Source: Anaerolineales bacterium UBA2181 (GTDB taxonomy: Bacteria; Chloroflexota; Anaerolineae; Promineifilales; UBA4811). Taken from it: DNA of 40,083 bases. The notes beneath the pieces were generated by a model. That model ran no database searches and was not told where the DNA came from. It was given only the letters and a program-made list of their open reading frames with translations. Of this stretch, positions 25,797-34,418 are shown in pieces. Location of the stretch: the NCBI GenBank assembly GCA_002328075.1, contig DCVT01000013.1, positions 43,275 to 83,357 on the forward strand. Reading direction: 5' to 3'. Each line of letters begins with the position of its first letter. Position 1 is the stretch's first letter. A program made the position numbers and the translations under genes.

Positions 25797-26576
25797 ATGA
25801 CAACCAAGCACACCCATAGCGCCATCCTTCTGGTGGCCGTCGTGGCCGTCGTGGCGTGGATCGGGCCGGCGGTGCGGCCGGCTACCGTTGCCGCGCCCGT
25901 CGCCGCGTCCGCCGTCGGCTCGATCACCGTCAGCGGCTCCAGCGCCATCCGCGTGCCACCGAACCGGGTGGTGATTCTCCTGGGGGTGGAGGCCTTTCGC
26001 TCGACCCCCAGTGCGGCGCACGCCGCCGGCCGGCAGTCAAGCCAGGCGGTCGTCAACGCCGTCCGGGACCAGGGAGTGGCCCGCACCGATGTGGCCACCG
26101 CCGATTTCTCCATCCAGCCCCGCTACTCCAACTATGGCCAGAACACCATCACCGGCTACCTGGCGCGCAACACGGTGGCCGTCACCCTGCGCGATGTGCA
26201 GCAACTGGAGGGCGTGCTGGTGGCGGCGCTGGAAGCGGGCACGACAACCATCGATGGCGTCGAGTTTTCCGTCACCAACCTGCGCGATCTGCGGGACCGG
26301 GCCCGTGACCAGGCGGTGCGAGCCGCCATGGAAAAGGCGGCGGCGATGGCCACCTCGGCCGGCCGGTCGGTAGGCGAGGTAACCGACATCACGGAACACG
26401 CCACCCAACACTATTTCGGCTCCTGGTCCGCCAGCCGGCAGTGGACCAACTACCAGAACGTGGTTCAGGAACTGGCCGGCGAAGGGGGGCTGGTGCTGGA
26501 GGACGGGACCCTCAGCCTGGGGCAGATCGTCGTGCAGGCCGAGGTGAACCTGACCGCCGAGTTGGTAGGAGGATAG
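25797..26576 (+). CDS. Secreted SIMPL (DUF541) domain protein
   Basis: 259 residues starting at 25797 with GGAGGT six bases upstream. A signal peptide of about 40 residues is followed by one SIMPL domain from about residue 43 to the end (ITVSGSSAIRVPPNRVVILL, ITGYLARNTVAVTLRDVQQL, AALEAGTTTIDGVEFSVTNL and the final RARDQAVRAAMEKAAAMATSAGR block). The family occurs in the periplasm or on the cell surface of many bacteria, with suggested but poorly defined roles in oxidative stress. A 5' leader hairpin precedes the gene. Convergent with the next gene, its stop lies about 80 bases from that gene's stop. Confidence 0.9.
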   Translation: MTTKHTHSAILLVAVVAVVAWIGPAVRPATVAAPVAASAVGSITVSGSSAIRVPPNRVVILLGVEAFRSTPSAAHAAGRQSSQAVVNAVRDQGVARTDVATADFSIQPRYSNYGQNTITGYLARNTVAVTLRDVQQLEGVLVAALEAGTTTIDGVEFSVTNLRDLRDRARDQAVRAAMEKAAAMATSAGRSVGEVTDITEHATQHYFGSWSASRQWTNYQNVVQELAGEGGLVLEDGTLSLGQIVVQAEVNLTAELVGG

Positions 26577-26656
26577 AACCGCTCAGGCAGCTGCCCGGTT
26601 TGCCGGCCCACCGGACTGCACCCGAGGCCGCTGCCGGACCCGCGGCCGACGCCGAT

Positions 26657-27802
26657 TCATGGCCCGCTTGGTCCGCCCCACTCGGCCGGCGGTTCGCGCT
26701 TGACCCAGCGTTGGCCGTCGTGCCAATGCCAACCGGCCGGACCATAAGCCCAATACTCCCCGCCCGCATCGCGCACGGTCAGCTCGGCCAGCGAGGCGCG
26801 GTAGGCCTCCTGGGTCAGTCCTCCGGCGCGATACCGGGCGTCCAGGTCGGCAAAGGCCCGCTCGGCCTGATCAAAGGCTGCCGGCCGTTGTGGCCGAGGC
26901 ACCCGAAACGGCGGTGGCGGGGCCACGGGCGGCGGCGCGGCCGCGGGTGCCAGCGTGCGACTGCGCCGTCTCCGCAGCAGCAGCCAGACGACCACCACCA
27001 GGAGCAACAAGAGACCGCCGCAACAGGCCAGGCCCGGGATCAGAACCCACGAACCGCTCAGCCAGCCCAGTGGCTCGGTGCTGCGCACCGGCGGCTGTAC
27101 GGATGTTTGCACGCCCAGCGGCCGGCATTGATCACCCTCGGCCGCCAGCCCGGGTGGGCAGACCGTCAGGGGGACGCAGGCGTCCAGCCCCTCGTTCCAG
27201 CCGAAACCCGGGTTGCAGACCAATTGGTCGCCGACTCGCTTCGCGTTGGGCACCGCCGCCATCACGCAGCCGCGCGGATCGGCCGCCGGATCACCCGGCG
27301 CGCAGGTGTCGGTCGGATAGCAGGCGCACGCGGTTGCGTTCTGACAGGTATCGCCGATCTGCGGTCGGCAGACTCCCGGCACAAGGAGGGGCCCGCGGGT
27401 GCGCGGTTGATAGACGAGACCTTCCTGGAAGGCCTCCAGGCTGAGGTCACCCTCAACGTACGCCCGGCCCACGGATGGCAGCGCGACCAGCTCCATGATC
27501 TGGCCATCGTCGAAAAGCTGCCGGATGCGCACCGGCCGCTCGGGAATAACATGCCGGCCGACCAGATCCAGGAGTTGCGCCAGCCGCTCCAACTCGGCGT
27601 CCACCGGGCCGAACTCCGACACGGCCTGCCGGTACTCGACCAGGACCTCATCCTCGGCGATGGTCACCTGCGGCTCGGCCAGACCCAGGGCCCGAAGCTC
27701 GGATTCCAGCGCGGCGTCCTGGGCCAGCGCCACGCCCGTAGAATGGATGATCAGCAGCCCGAGAACCAGGGCCGTCCAGAGAGGACGGTGCGGAATGTGC
27801 AT
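26657..27802 (-). CDS. Cysteine-rich single-span membrane protein
   Basis: 381 residues. The start at 27802 follows GAGGAGG, and a signal peptide ends near GVALA. Residues about 30-150 have no recognisable domain. About 150-240 is cysteine-rich (CQNATACACYPTDTC, CNPGFGWNEGLDACVPLTVC), like small disulphide-bonded extracellular modules. One transmembrane helix at about 260-285 is followed by an Arg-rich stop-transfer and a Pro-rich linker. The cytoplasmic C-terminus holds a short helix pair (FADLDARYRAGGLTQEAYRA, SHOCT-like) and a GWHWHDGQRWVKREPP motif similar to small tryptophan-rich DUF2510-like modules. It lies 25 bases after the lipoprotein gene and is probably in one operon with it, as a transmembrane relay or receptor-like partner. 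The function is unknown. Confidence 0.75.
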   Translation of the reverse strand: MHIPHRPLWTALVLGLLIIHSTGVALAQDAALESELRALGLAEPQVTIAEDEVLVEYRQAVSEFGPVDAELERLAQLLDLVGRHVIPERPVRIRQLFDDGQIMELVALPSVGRAYVEGDLSLEAFQEGLVYQPRTRGPLLVPGVCRPQIGDTCQNATACACYPTDTCAPGDPAADPRGCVMAAVPNAKRVGDQLVCNPGFGWNEGLDACVPLTVCPPGLAAEGDQCRPLGVQTSVQPPVRSTEPLGWLSGSWVLIPGLACCGGLLLLLVVVVWLLLRRRRSRTLAPAAAPPPVAPPPPFRVPRPQRPAAFDQAERAFADLDARYRAGGLTQEAYRASLAELTVRDAGGEYWAYGPAGWHWHDGQRWVKREPPAEWGGPSGP

Positions 27803-27827
27803 GGATAGCCTCCTCATCCGTCGCATG

Positions 27828-29648
27828 TCAGGGACGCCGGCTTTCGGAGAGCCACTGCGTGGGGAACAGCAGGCCCTCCTCTCCCCAGTAGGTGCCCCCC
27901 GGCTTGACCAGGCGGTCGCGCAGCGAGGTGTTGTCCAGCGAATGGCAGGTGTGCACATAGGCGTAATCGAGATTCAGGTTGCGGCTGCGCTCGTTGGCCA
28001 GCTGCCGCGCCCGCTCTCGGTCCAAACCCGCCGCACCGTAGGCAATCTGCAGATCGGCAAACAGCCGGTTGCCGACGCCCACGCTGTCCAAGCCTTCCAG
28101 CGACGGCTGGCTGGCGTGGCCAAAAAAGGCCATCGCTCCGGCCGCCGGTCCGCCCAGTCGCAGGCTCATGTCATCGAAATCCGACACCATGATCGTCTGG
28201 ACCACGTAGCCCTGCTCGCGGAAGAACCGGCGGATGTGGTTGATCTTGAAGAGGATCCAGTAGGTCTCATAGGCTGTCACTTCGTCCGAGATAAAGACAT
28301 AGGCCACCCGCGGGCTGCACAACGTCGCCGCGTCCTTCAAGTCGCTGAACGGGTCGCACACCTGCCCCGCTGGGCACGAGCAATCGGCCGGGTCATTGAG
28401 GCAGTTCTTTCCCGGCTGGCATTCGCCCGGAGGTGCCGGCTCGGTGGGTTCTTTGGAAACGCAGCCGGTGCCCCGGCTGTCGGGTTCGGTCCCTTCCAGG
28501 CAGCGGCACTCGTCGCCCACCGGTTCCGACCCGGTCACACAGCGGCAGCGGTCCTGGCCGAAATCCCACTCTATAAGGGCGCCGCTGCACCGACAGGCGC
28601 AGCTGTTGGGCTGGTTGTTCTGCGGGTCGTACTGGGACCGGGCATCCCAGGCCGGACACATCTGATCGCAGGCCACGCAAACCCCCTGGTCGTCGGATTG
28701 CCAACCTTGGGCGCAGATGCAGCTGCAATAGGTGCCGTCCCCCTCCCCGTCCCAGATCATGTTGGGATGGGCGCTACAGGTCAGCTCACAGGTACTCAGC
28801 CGGGATTCGACCCGGAAAGTGTATTCGGCGCCGCTGTACTGGCGCATAAAGGCCTCGTCTACCTTCAAGCTGACCCGCCCCGCGGCCGGGTCGTACTCGC
28901 CCGCCGGCTGCCCGTCCAGCTCGTGCAAAAGCACCTCGCCCGGCAGCTCGACTACGTAGGTGGTCTCAGGCAGCCCGCTCGCCAGCAGCACCCGCTGAGC
29001 ATACCAACCGGGCAGGCTCAGCTTTTCGGCGTCATCGTACAGAAACGACAGATCCAAAAGACCGCCCGAACCGTCCTCCTCGTCATCGGTCTCGATCGGC
29101 GGTTTGGGAGGCAAGCCCTCCTGCCGCAACTGGTCCCAATCGGCCATGGTGAACTGGCCGCTTAGCGTTTCAACCTTGACTTCCAGGCGGTAGACCACCC
29201 ACGCCGGATCGTCGCGGATGGTGGTCAGCGTCCACCCCTGGTCGGGGTCGGGTTCCTGCCCCTCGATATAGGGCAGAACGCCCTCGGCCGTGAAGCCGCG
29301 CTCGTTCTCCTCCACAATCCGGCCGTTGCCCGGAATCTCCACCGAACCGCCCGATTGGTTCAGATCTTGCCAGCTCTCGGGCAGCATCACCTCCGGCGGC
29401 GCAAGCCCGGCCGAACGAAAATCCTGCGCCATCTCGATGTTCGCCAGCTTGGCAGCCGCTATATAGGCCTCGGTCAGGTACATGGAGACGGTCAGGTGGA
29501 CATCCGCCGTCTGGGGGTCCTTGGGCACCACCCGAACGACCGTCTCCGAGGTCAGACAGGCCAGGCTCAGGCCGCTCAGCATCACAATGAGGAGCCAGAG
29601 CCAACGATGGTTGCCTGCCCGTCGTTCGCCACGCGTGATTGGGGCCAT
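27828..29648 (-). CDS. Cysteine-rich lipoprotein with putative caspase-like His/Cys domain
   Basis: 606 residues. The start at 29648 follows AAGGAG, and a lipoprotein signal with lipobox LSLAC (lipid-carrying Cys31) is present. Residues about 35-300 are a beta-rich region of unknown type. About 300-430 has many cysteines (CSCICAQGW, CACRCSGALIEWDFGQDRCRC and others), reminiscent of EGF-like modules. The C-terminal part from about 440 begins RVAYVFISDEV and contains FFGHAS with His511 and YVHTCHS with Cys568. In caspase and gingipain-type (clan CD) peptidases, a His after a beta strand and a Cys about 50-60 residues later form the catalytic dyad. The match is by pattern only. The protein should sit on the outer face of the membrane. 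Confidence 0.7.
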   Translation of the reverse strand: MAPITRGERRAGNHRWLWLLIVMLSGLSLACLTSETVVRVVPKDPQTADVHLTVSMYLTEAYIAAAKLANIEMAQDFRSAGLAPPEVMLPESWQDLNQSGGSVEIPGNGRIVEENERGFTAEGVLPYIEGQEPDPDQGWTLTTIRDDPAWVVYRLEVKVETLSGQFTMADWDQLRQEGLPPKPPIETDDEEDGSGGLLDLSFLYDDAEKLSLPGWYAQRVLLASGLPETTYVVELPGEVLLHELDGQPAGEYDPAAGRVSLKVDEAFMRQYSGAEYTFRVESRLSTCELTCSAHPNMIWDGEGDGTYCSCICAQGWQSDDQGVCVACDQMCPAWDARSQYDPQNNQPNSCACRCSGALIEWDFGQDRCRCVTGSEPVGDECRCLEGTEPDSRGTGCVSKEPTEPAPPGECQPGKNCLNDPADCSCPAGQVCDPFSDLKDAATLCSPRVAYVFISDEVTAYETYWILFKINHIRRFFREQGYVVQTIMVSDFDDMSLRLGGPAAGAMAFFGHASQPSLEGLDSVGVGNRLFADLQIAYGAAGLDRERARQLANERSRNLNLDYAYVHTCHSLDNTSLRDRLVKPGGTYWGEEGLLFPTQWLSESRRP

Positions 29649-29707
29649 AGGAGACTCCTTACCGGCGGCCTGGTCGCCGCCATGGGATAGAGAGACCGAC
29701 CGGCGCA

Positions 29708-29736
29708 AGTATAGCGACAGCTCGCCAAGGGGTCAA
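29708..29736 (-). promoter_or_regulatory. Promoter of the lipoprotein operon
   Basis: On the minus strand there is TTGACC (29731-29736), a 17-bp spacer and TATACT (29708-29713), about 60 bases before the lipoprotein start. Confidence 0.8.
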
Positions 29737-29781
29737 GGCAGTCTGCAGCGTCACCAGTCGCGGGGCAGCGCGCCCGGCCGT

Positions 29782-30738
29782 CTACATGCTCTCAAGCTGT
29801 TCTGCGATGGCCTGCATCGCCTCCATAGGCAGAGGTCCGAAATCCCGGGCCCGCACCAATGCCTGCAGTTGCTGCATGTTACGAAAACCCGGTACGGGAA
29901 TCGTCAGAGGGGAGCGGGCCCATACCCACCCCAACGCCCCTTGCACATAGGATCGCCCACCAACGGTCAGGTAAGGTTCCATCTGCTGCGCGCAGGCCAA
30001 TACCTTCAGGAATCCCTGGTCCTCAAACCACGGCGCCCGAGGATCACCCTCCTCCAGTTCTGTTTCCGGCAACCAACGCCCGGCGAGCACGCCCATGAGC
30101 AATGGAACCCGGTTCAGGCTGGCCAGATCCTGCTCTCGGCACAGATCCAGCATCGCTGGATTGTCGTTGAACACGTTCAAACGATGCTCGATGGCAATGC
30201 AGTGCTCGCCGCGTGCAAAAAGCCTGGCCCTTTCGACGTCGTCCGTGCTCCAGCCGTAATAGCGGATCTTGCCTTCCAGCACCAGGTCTTCAAGCACGTC
30301 CATCAACACCGGAGCTCGGTCGAGCAGGTAATTGCGGCGGTGCAACAGGTACAGGTCAATGCACTCGACGCCCAGGCGACGAAGGCTGGCTTCGCATAAC
30401 CGCTCGACCAGATCGGCTTCTAGGGACCAGGGGTCCTCCTGATCTGGCACCGGATCCTGCCCAAATTTGGTTACGACCACGATGCCATCTCGACGACCTC
30501 GCAGCGCTTCACCCAGAATGCGCTCGCTCAAACCCTGGCCATAGCTATCTGCCGTGTCGAAAAGCGTCACACCCATATCGACTGCCGCCTGGATTTGCCG
30601 AACAGCATCCCGTGCCGCGTCAGACGGCTCTTGGGGAGCCAAATCGTCATGCCAGCCCAACCCGGCCATTCGGGCCGTGCCCAAACCCAACGGGCTGACT
30701 TGTATACCGCTTTTTCCCAACCGGCGCAATCCCATCAT
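29782..30738 (-). CDS. Aldo/keto reductase
   Basis: 318 residues, full length for the AKR superfamily. The catalytic tetrad is visible: Asp61 and Tyr66 in LFDTADSYGQG, Lys91 in VVVTKFG and His133 in LYLLHRRN. A substrate-binding strand (IRYYGWSTDD) and a late cofactor-binding part (LTIPVPGFRNMQQLQ) complete a TIM barrel that uses NAD(P)H to reduce aldehydes or ketones. The ATG overlaps the stop of the CysS-C-like gene by one base pair set (ATGA), with GAGGGAGGG upstream, so it belongs to the operon driven from 31887-31915. The physiological substrate is unknown. Confidence 0.93.
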   Translation of the reverse strand: MMGLRRLGKSGIQVSPLGLGTARMAGLGWHDDLAPQEPSDAARDAVRQIQAAVDMGVTLFDTADSYGQGLSERILGEALRGRRDGIVVVTKFGQDPVPDQEDPWSLEADLVERLCEASLRRLGVECIDLYLLHRRNYLLDRAPVLMDVLEDLVLEGKIRYYGWSTDDVERARLFARGEHCIAIEHRLNVFNDNPAMLDLCREQDLASLNRVPLLMGVLAGRWLPETELEEGDPRAPWFEDQGFLKVLACAQQMEPYLTVGGRSYVQGALGWVWARSPLTIPVPGFRNMQQLQALVRARDFGPLPMEAMQAIAEQLESM

Positions 30739-31166
30739 CTGCGACCCTCCCTCAGCAACCTACTTTCGCCCCAACCCATCTTGCCATTCGGCTTGGCCGC
30801 CTGACGCCGTACGCGGTCCGGGACGTCCTGGTTCGGCATCGGTTCGAGGCGCGGCCCGTCAGGCGTGTCCATCACCTGCCAGCCCAGCCCGGCGATGCGG
30901 GCCCGGAGGGCGTCCGCTGCCGCCCAATACCGGCCGATACGGGCGGTTTCCCGCTGGTCCGTCAGAACGAGGACCTCGGTCGGGGGCCGCGCCTCTGGCT
31001 GAACACGGGCGCTGCCCTCCTTGACCCATTCCCAAACATCCGCCGGCAACCCGGCGCTCGGCGCCGGCCGGCGAAACTGTCCCAGCTCACGCACCGAAAA
31101 GGTCCGGCCGTGCTCAAGCCGTCGCTCCTCCCCGCCGATCAGCAGCGTCACACCACCCTTGCTCAT
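30735..31166 (-). CDS. CysS/YqeB C-terminal (anticodon-binding) domain protein
   Basis: 143 residues. The middle, WAAADALRARIAGLGWQVMD followed by TPDGPRLEP, is the characteristic C-terminal block of cysteinyl-tRNA synthetase. The N-terminal part (GGVTLLIGGEERRLEHGRTF) is a small beta-rich module. In relatives I know of, this region is fused behind an amidotransferase-like domain. Here a TGA (31170-31172) separates the two in the same frame, so this may be the C-terminal half of a split gene, or a free-standing gene re-initiating at the ATG 4 bases later. There is no strong ribosome site at its start. It overlaps the aldo/keto reductase start by four bases. Confidence 0.75.
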   Translation of the reverse strand: MSKGGVTLLIGGEERRLEHGRTFSVRELGQFRRPAPSAGLPADVWEWVKEGSARVQPEARPPTEVLVLTDQRETARIGRYWAAADALRARIAGLGWQVMDTPDGPRLEPMPNQDVPDRVRRQAAKPNGKMGWGESRLLREGRR

Positions 31167-31169
31167 GAC

Positions 31170-31876
31170 TCAACCCGTCTCGGCGGTCAGGTCGAGGATG
31201 AGTGCCGTGTGCTCGTCCAGGCCGATCACAGTTGCGCTCTGGGGCAGCATGGCGTGCAGCAGCTCAAAGCGGGCCTGCCCCATCCAGCAGCGGCTGCAGT
31301 CCAGCTCGGTCCCGCCATCAGAGTTGTTCCAATGCGGCACAAAAACCAGCGATAGGCCGTACGCCGAAAAAAGTCCAGGCCCGCCTTCCAGTGAAGGTCC
31401 TCCCCGACCTTGTAGATCTCGTACACGGGCAGAGCGCAGGCGCTGGCCGCCACCGCAGCCGAGCTGGCCAGCACAATCGCCGCGCCCAGCCGGTGCCGTG
31501 CCGTCAGAACCCGCCAGGCCAGGCTATCCTGTAGCTGTCGCACGGCATAGACTGGGCTGCCGGGACCGAGGAAGATCAGATCGGCCGTTCGGAGGGGGCT
31601 TACGATCCCCGGCTCGTCTGGGCTGAGTGGGGTGCCACGCTTGCAGGCGGGCACAATCGTCACGCGCGGGCTAAAGTTCTGCAGGTGCCGCTCCAGGAAC
31701 TCACCAATGCGTTCCGCTACCCGAGTCGAGTTAAGCTCAAAACCAGCCGGCGTCTCCAGGATCGCAGCGTGGGCCGGAATCGGCAGCCGCCGCAGCAGCC
31801 AGTCAAAGACGCGCTGACCGATGACCGTAGTCTCTCCGGAACCAAAGAGGGCCACCAAACCCCACTGCTCGGACAT
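31170..31876 (-). pseudogene. Frameshifted type 1 glutamine amidotransferase-like (peptidase S51-like) gene
   Basis: From the ATG at 31876 (MSEQWGLVALFGSGETTVIG) the frame encodes a peptidase-E/cyanophycinase-like fold, with AILETPAGFELNS and LPVYEIYKVGEDLHWKAGLD. At a run of six T (31368-31373 on the complement) the frame breaks. One base later the missing C-terminus continues: AYGLSLVFVPHWNNSDGG, ELDCSRCWMGQARFELL and IGLDEHTALILDL. The restored frame ends at a TGA four bases before the CysS-C-like start. Either a base was deleted in the homopolymer (decay or sequence error) or expression uses a minus-one frameshift. The latter is less likely. Confidence 0.8.
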
Positions 31877-31886
31877 GGCGAACCGG

Positions 31887-31915
31887 ATTTTACCCGCGTC
31901 CGTCTGCTCTGTCAA
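31887..31915 (-). promoter_or_regulatory. Consensus promoter giving a near-leaderless transcript
   Basis: On the minus strand there is TTGACA (31910-31915), a 17-bp spacer and TAAAAT (31887-31892). With a start about seven bases downstream, the mRNA would begin only about four bases before the ATG at 31876. Confidence 0.85.
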
Positions 31916-32201
31916 GCGGCTCGATCCGGTCAGTTCAAACCCTCGAGCCCTGGCACGTGGTCCTTCGAGAGGAACCAAAGGGTGGTGCTTCCAGCCCAAC
32001 CGCGGACGGCCCGTACTTGGCAATGCGTTCTTAGCACACCCGCCAGGGTGAGCCCCGCTCACGTCGCCCAGGAGGCGGTCGGGTCGCGGCAGGCTTCACC
32101 GAAAGTCCCAGGGCTGCGAAAGTGCGGCCCACGCCTACCCATGGGCCCTGTGGGCCGTCTCAACTGACCACCCGCTTCCGTTTGCGGGGATGATGAAAAG
32201 C
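31916..32201. other. Intergenic region between the amidotransferase-like and DUF885 genes
   Basis: About 290 bases without a recognisable gene. It has a short 5-bp hairpin at 32171-32188 beyond the DUF885 stop that could help termination. Otherwise nothing was seen. Confidence 0.4.
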
Positions 32202-34025
32202 CTATCGTTTGGCCTCCGCGATAGTGGCATCGACAATCCGCTCCAGAATGCTGAGCGGCACACTGCCGCAGCTCAGCACCACGCGGTGGAATCCTGCCAG
32301 GTCAAATGCATCACCCAATTGGTCCATCGCTTTCTGGCGCAGCTCCAGGAATTTGAGCATGCCGACGGTGTAGGAAGTTGCCTGCGCAGGCGCGACAATG
32401 TAACGGCCGACTTCGCGCTCCAGGCTCCGGCGATCGGCGCCCACATTATCCGCCATGAACTCGATGGCTTGGTCCAGAGACCAGCCCTTGGCATGAATGC
32501 CCGTGTCCACCACCAGCCGCGCCGCACGACGCGCTTCATAGCGTAGACGGCCCAGATCACCGTAGGGGTCGTCTTGATACCATCCCAATTCCGCAGCCAG
32601 GCGCTCAGCATACACCGCCCAGCCTTCAACATAGCCGTTGAAATTGATATACCGCCTGAAGGTCGGCAGCTCCATCTCCTGAGCCAGCGCCAGTTGAATG
32701 TGATGGCCGGGAACCGCTTCATGATAGGCCAGGGTCGGCATGATGGAATAGGATGCGGGACCATCCACATAAACATAAAAGGCGGGTGGGCGCGAGCCGT
32801 CCAGGGGTCCGACCTGGTAATAGTTCCCCTCTGGGCCACCGATCACCACCACATCGCGTCGGGGAGCGATATCAATCACGCCGACCAGATTCTGCTCGGC
32901 CTTTTCAATGATCGATTCGCAAGTGGCTACGACGTCGTTGCCGGATATGGTCCCGCCATCCCGGACAACGCGCTCATACAGCTCCACGATGCTCTCATCG
33001 CTGGGGTAGCCCAGCTCGTCCGCAATCGCGCGCATCTCGCCGTGAATTCGGTCCAGCTCCTGCCGGCCAAGTGCATGGATTTCCTCGGCCGACAGGTCGG
33101 TCGTCGTCTGAGAACGCAATGTGTAGGCGTAATAGTCCTCTCCGCCGCGAAACTGCCACAGGCCATCTTCAGTGGGTGCCACGGATTTCAGATGCTGCAA
33201 ATACTCGTCCAGTGCATCATACGCCGGATCAACCGATTCCTCAACGGCTGCGAGCGCCGCCTCGAGCAGGGTGCTTTTCTCGTCTTCGGAGAGACCCTCG
33301 AGCGTCTCCAGTTTCTCGCTAAAGTCCAGATAATAGGGATTGCGCCGCGGGATAATGCGTGCAATGCCAGAGATATCGCTCATCGTCCAGCCAAGAAGGC
33401 TCCGCGGCAGGATGATCCCCTTTTCCTCACGAGTCTGAAGACTCTCGATGAGCTGCTCGAATTTCGGGCCGACCTGATAGAGCCCAGATATATAGTCGTC
33501 CGCATCCTGGCGAGTGACGAAAGGAAGGATGTCGGTAAAGAACGCCAGTGTCCAATAGTTGACGCTGTTTTCAGAGTAATTCGCCGGAAAGGTGTAATAC
33601 TGAAAGGCTCCTTGCTGCACCTTGTCATGTAAGTACCACTCGTAGACGTCATACGAAATCTGCTGGTCCGGAGTCAGTTCATCCCGATCATATTCCCGCA
33701 GCGCCGCCAGCACGGTCGCGTACATCTCATAGGTTTCTTCAAGATAGGTGTCGCTGACATTGGTCAGCGTGACCTCGTCCAGCCCAAATTCGTCGGCCAA
33801 TCCATAGAAAACCACCCCCTCAGGGTCTTCGCGCAGCATCAGGTCGCGATAAGAGACCTCCAGAAATTCGTCGAATCCCAGTCTTTCTGGTGGGGCAGCC
33901 AACTCCTTTTCCGGTTCGGCCGCCCACGCGCTTTCCGCCGGGGGCGTCGATTCTTGCTCCGGCTGCCCGGCACAACTACCAAGGATCGAGACGGCCAGCA
34001 GTATTAAGGGAATTGCTCTCTTCAC
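32202..34025 (-). CDS. DUF885 family lipoprotein (putative metallopeptidase-like)
   Basis: 607 residues from a GTG at 34025, chosen because AGGAGGTGA lies five bases upstream and the lipoprotein signal VKRAIPLILLAVSILGSC follows. An upstream ATG at 34049 is in frame but lies before the ribosome site. The DUF885 body runs from about residue 45 to the end, with LAYHEAVPGHHIQLALAQE near residue 430, the family's HExxxGHH metal-binding-type motif, and a conserved tail region VGRYIVAPAQATSYTVGMLK. The family is found as secreted or lipid-anchored proteins in many bacteria and resembles gluzincin peptidases. The substrate is unknown. Confidence 0.92.
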   Translation of the reverse strand: MKRAIPLILLAVSILGSCAGQPEQESTPPAESAWAAEPEKELAAPPERLGFDEFLEVSYRDLMLREDPEGVVFYGLADEFGLDEVTLTNVSDTYLEETYEMYATVLAALREYDRDELTPDQQISYDVYEWYLHDKVQQGAFQYYTFPANYSENSVNYWTLAFFTDILPFVTRQDADDYISGLYQVGPKFEQLIESLQTREEKGIILPRSLLGWTMSDISGIARIIPRRNPYYLDFSEKLETLEGLSEDEKSTLLEAALAAVEESVDPAYDALDEYLQHLKSVAPTEDGLWQFRGGEDYYAYTLRSQTTTDLSAEEIHALGRQELDRIHGEMRAIADELGYPSDESIVELYERVVRDGGTISGNDVVATCESIIEKAEQNLVGVIDIAPRRDVVVIGGPEGNYYQVGPLDGSRPPAFYVYVDGPASYSIMPTLAYHEAVPGHHIQLALAQEMELPTFRRYINFNGYVEGWAVYAERLAAELGWYQDDPYGDLGRLRYEARRAARLVVDTGIHAKGWSLDQAIEFMADNVGADRRSLEREVGRYIVAPAQATSYTVGMLKFLELRQKAMDQLGDAFDLAGFHRVVLSCGSVPLSILERIVDATIAEAKR

Positions 34026-34161
34026 GGTCACCTCCTGGCCAAGCGGCATTCAGGCGGCCGCATCCAACGGCTCCCGCGACTGGAAACCCCAAGCCGTACC
34101 GGATGGCAAGTGAGCCGCTGCTGTGAGCGGAAGCATCACCGAACCGGTCCACGAGGCAACT

Positions 34162-34190
34162 GGTATACTCGACGTCGGGTGAGACCACAA
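34162..34190 (-). promoter_or_regulatory. Promoter of the DUF885 gene
   Basis: On the minus strand there is TTGTGG (34185-34190), a 17-bp spacer and TATACC (34162-34167), giving a leader of about 130 bases. A plus-strand TATACT overlaps it but has no -35. Confidence 0.55.
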
Positions 34191-34353
34191 TGATAGTACC
34201 ATGGGATGGACGGTACAGGTTCACCGGTGGCTGCTTCACCGGCGATCAACTGGGCTCAGACGTCATGCCGGGGCCCGAGGTGCCGGTCGGAGCGCACTCG
34301 CAGTTCTTGGGTCGGGGGCGCGGACGATACTCCTCGGGCGGGACAGGCGCGAC

Positions 34354-34382
34354 TTGGCAGATGAGACAAGTAGAGGTATGAT
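34354..34382 (+). promoter_or_regulatory. Promoter of the trypsin-like protease gene
   Basis: TTGGCA (34354-34359), a 17-bp spacer and TATGAT (34377-34382), about 35 bases upstream of the start codon. Confidence 0.75.
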
Positions 34383-34418
34383 GGAGATAAGGGATCTAGA
34401 CCGAAAGGAGGACCTGCG

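Larger units (their letters stand above)
34026..34418. other. Divergent promoter region between DUF885 and trypsin genes
   Basis: About 390 bases with no gene. It holds the DUF885 promoter (34162-34190, minus) and the trypsin promoter (34354-34382, plus), separated by about 160 bases of unassigned sequence. Confidence 0.7.
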
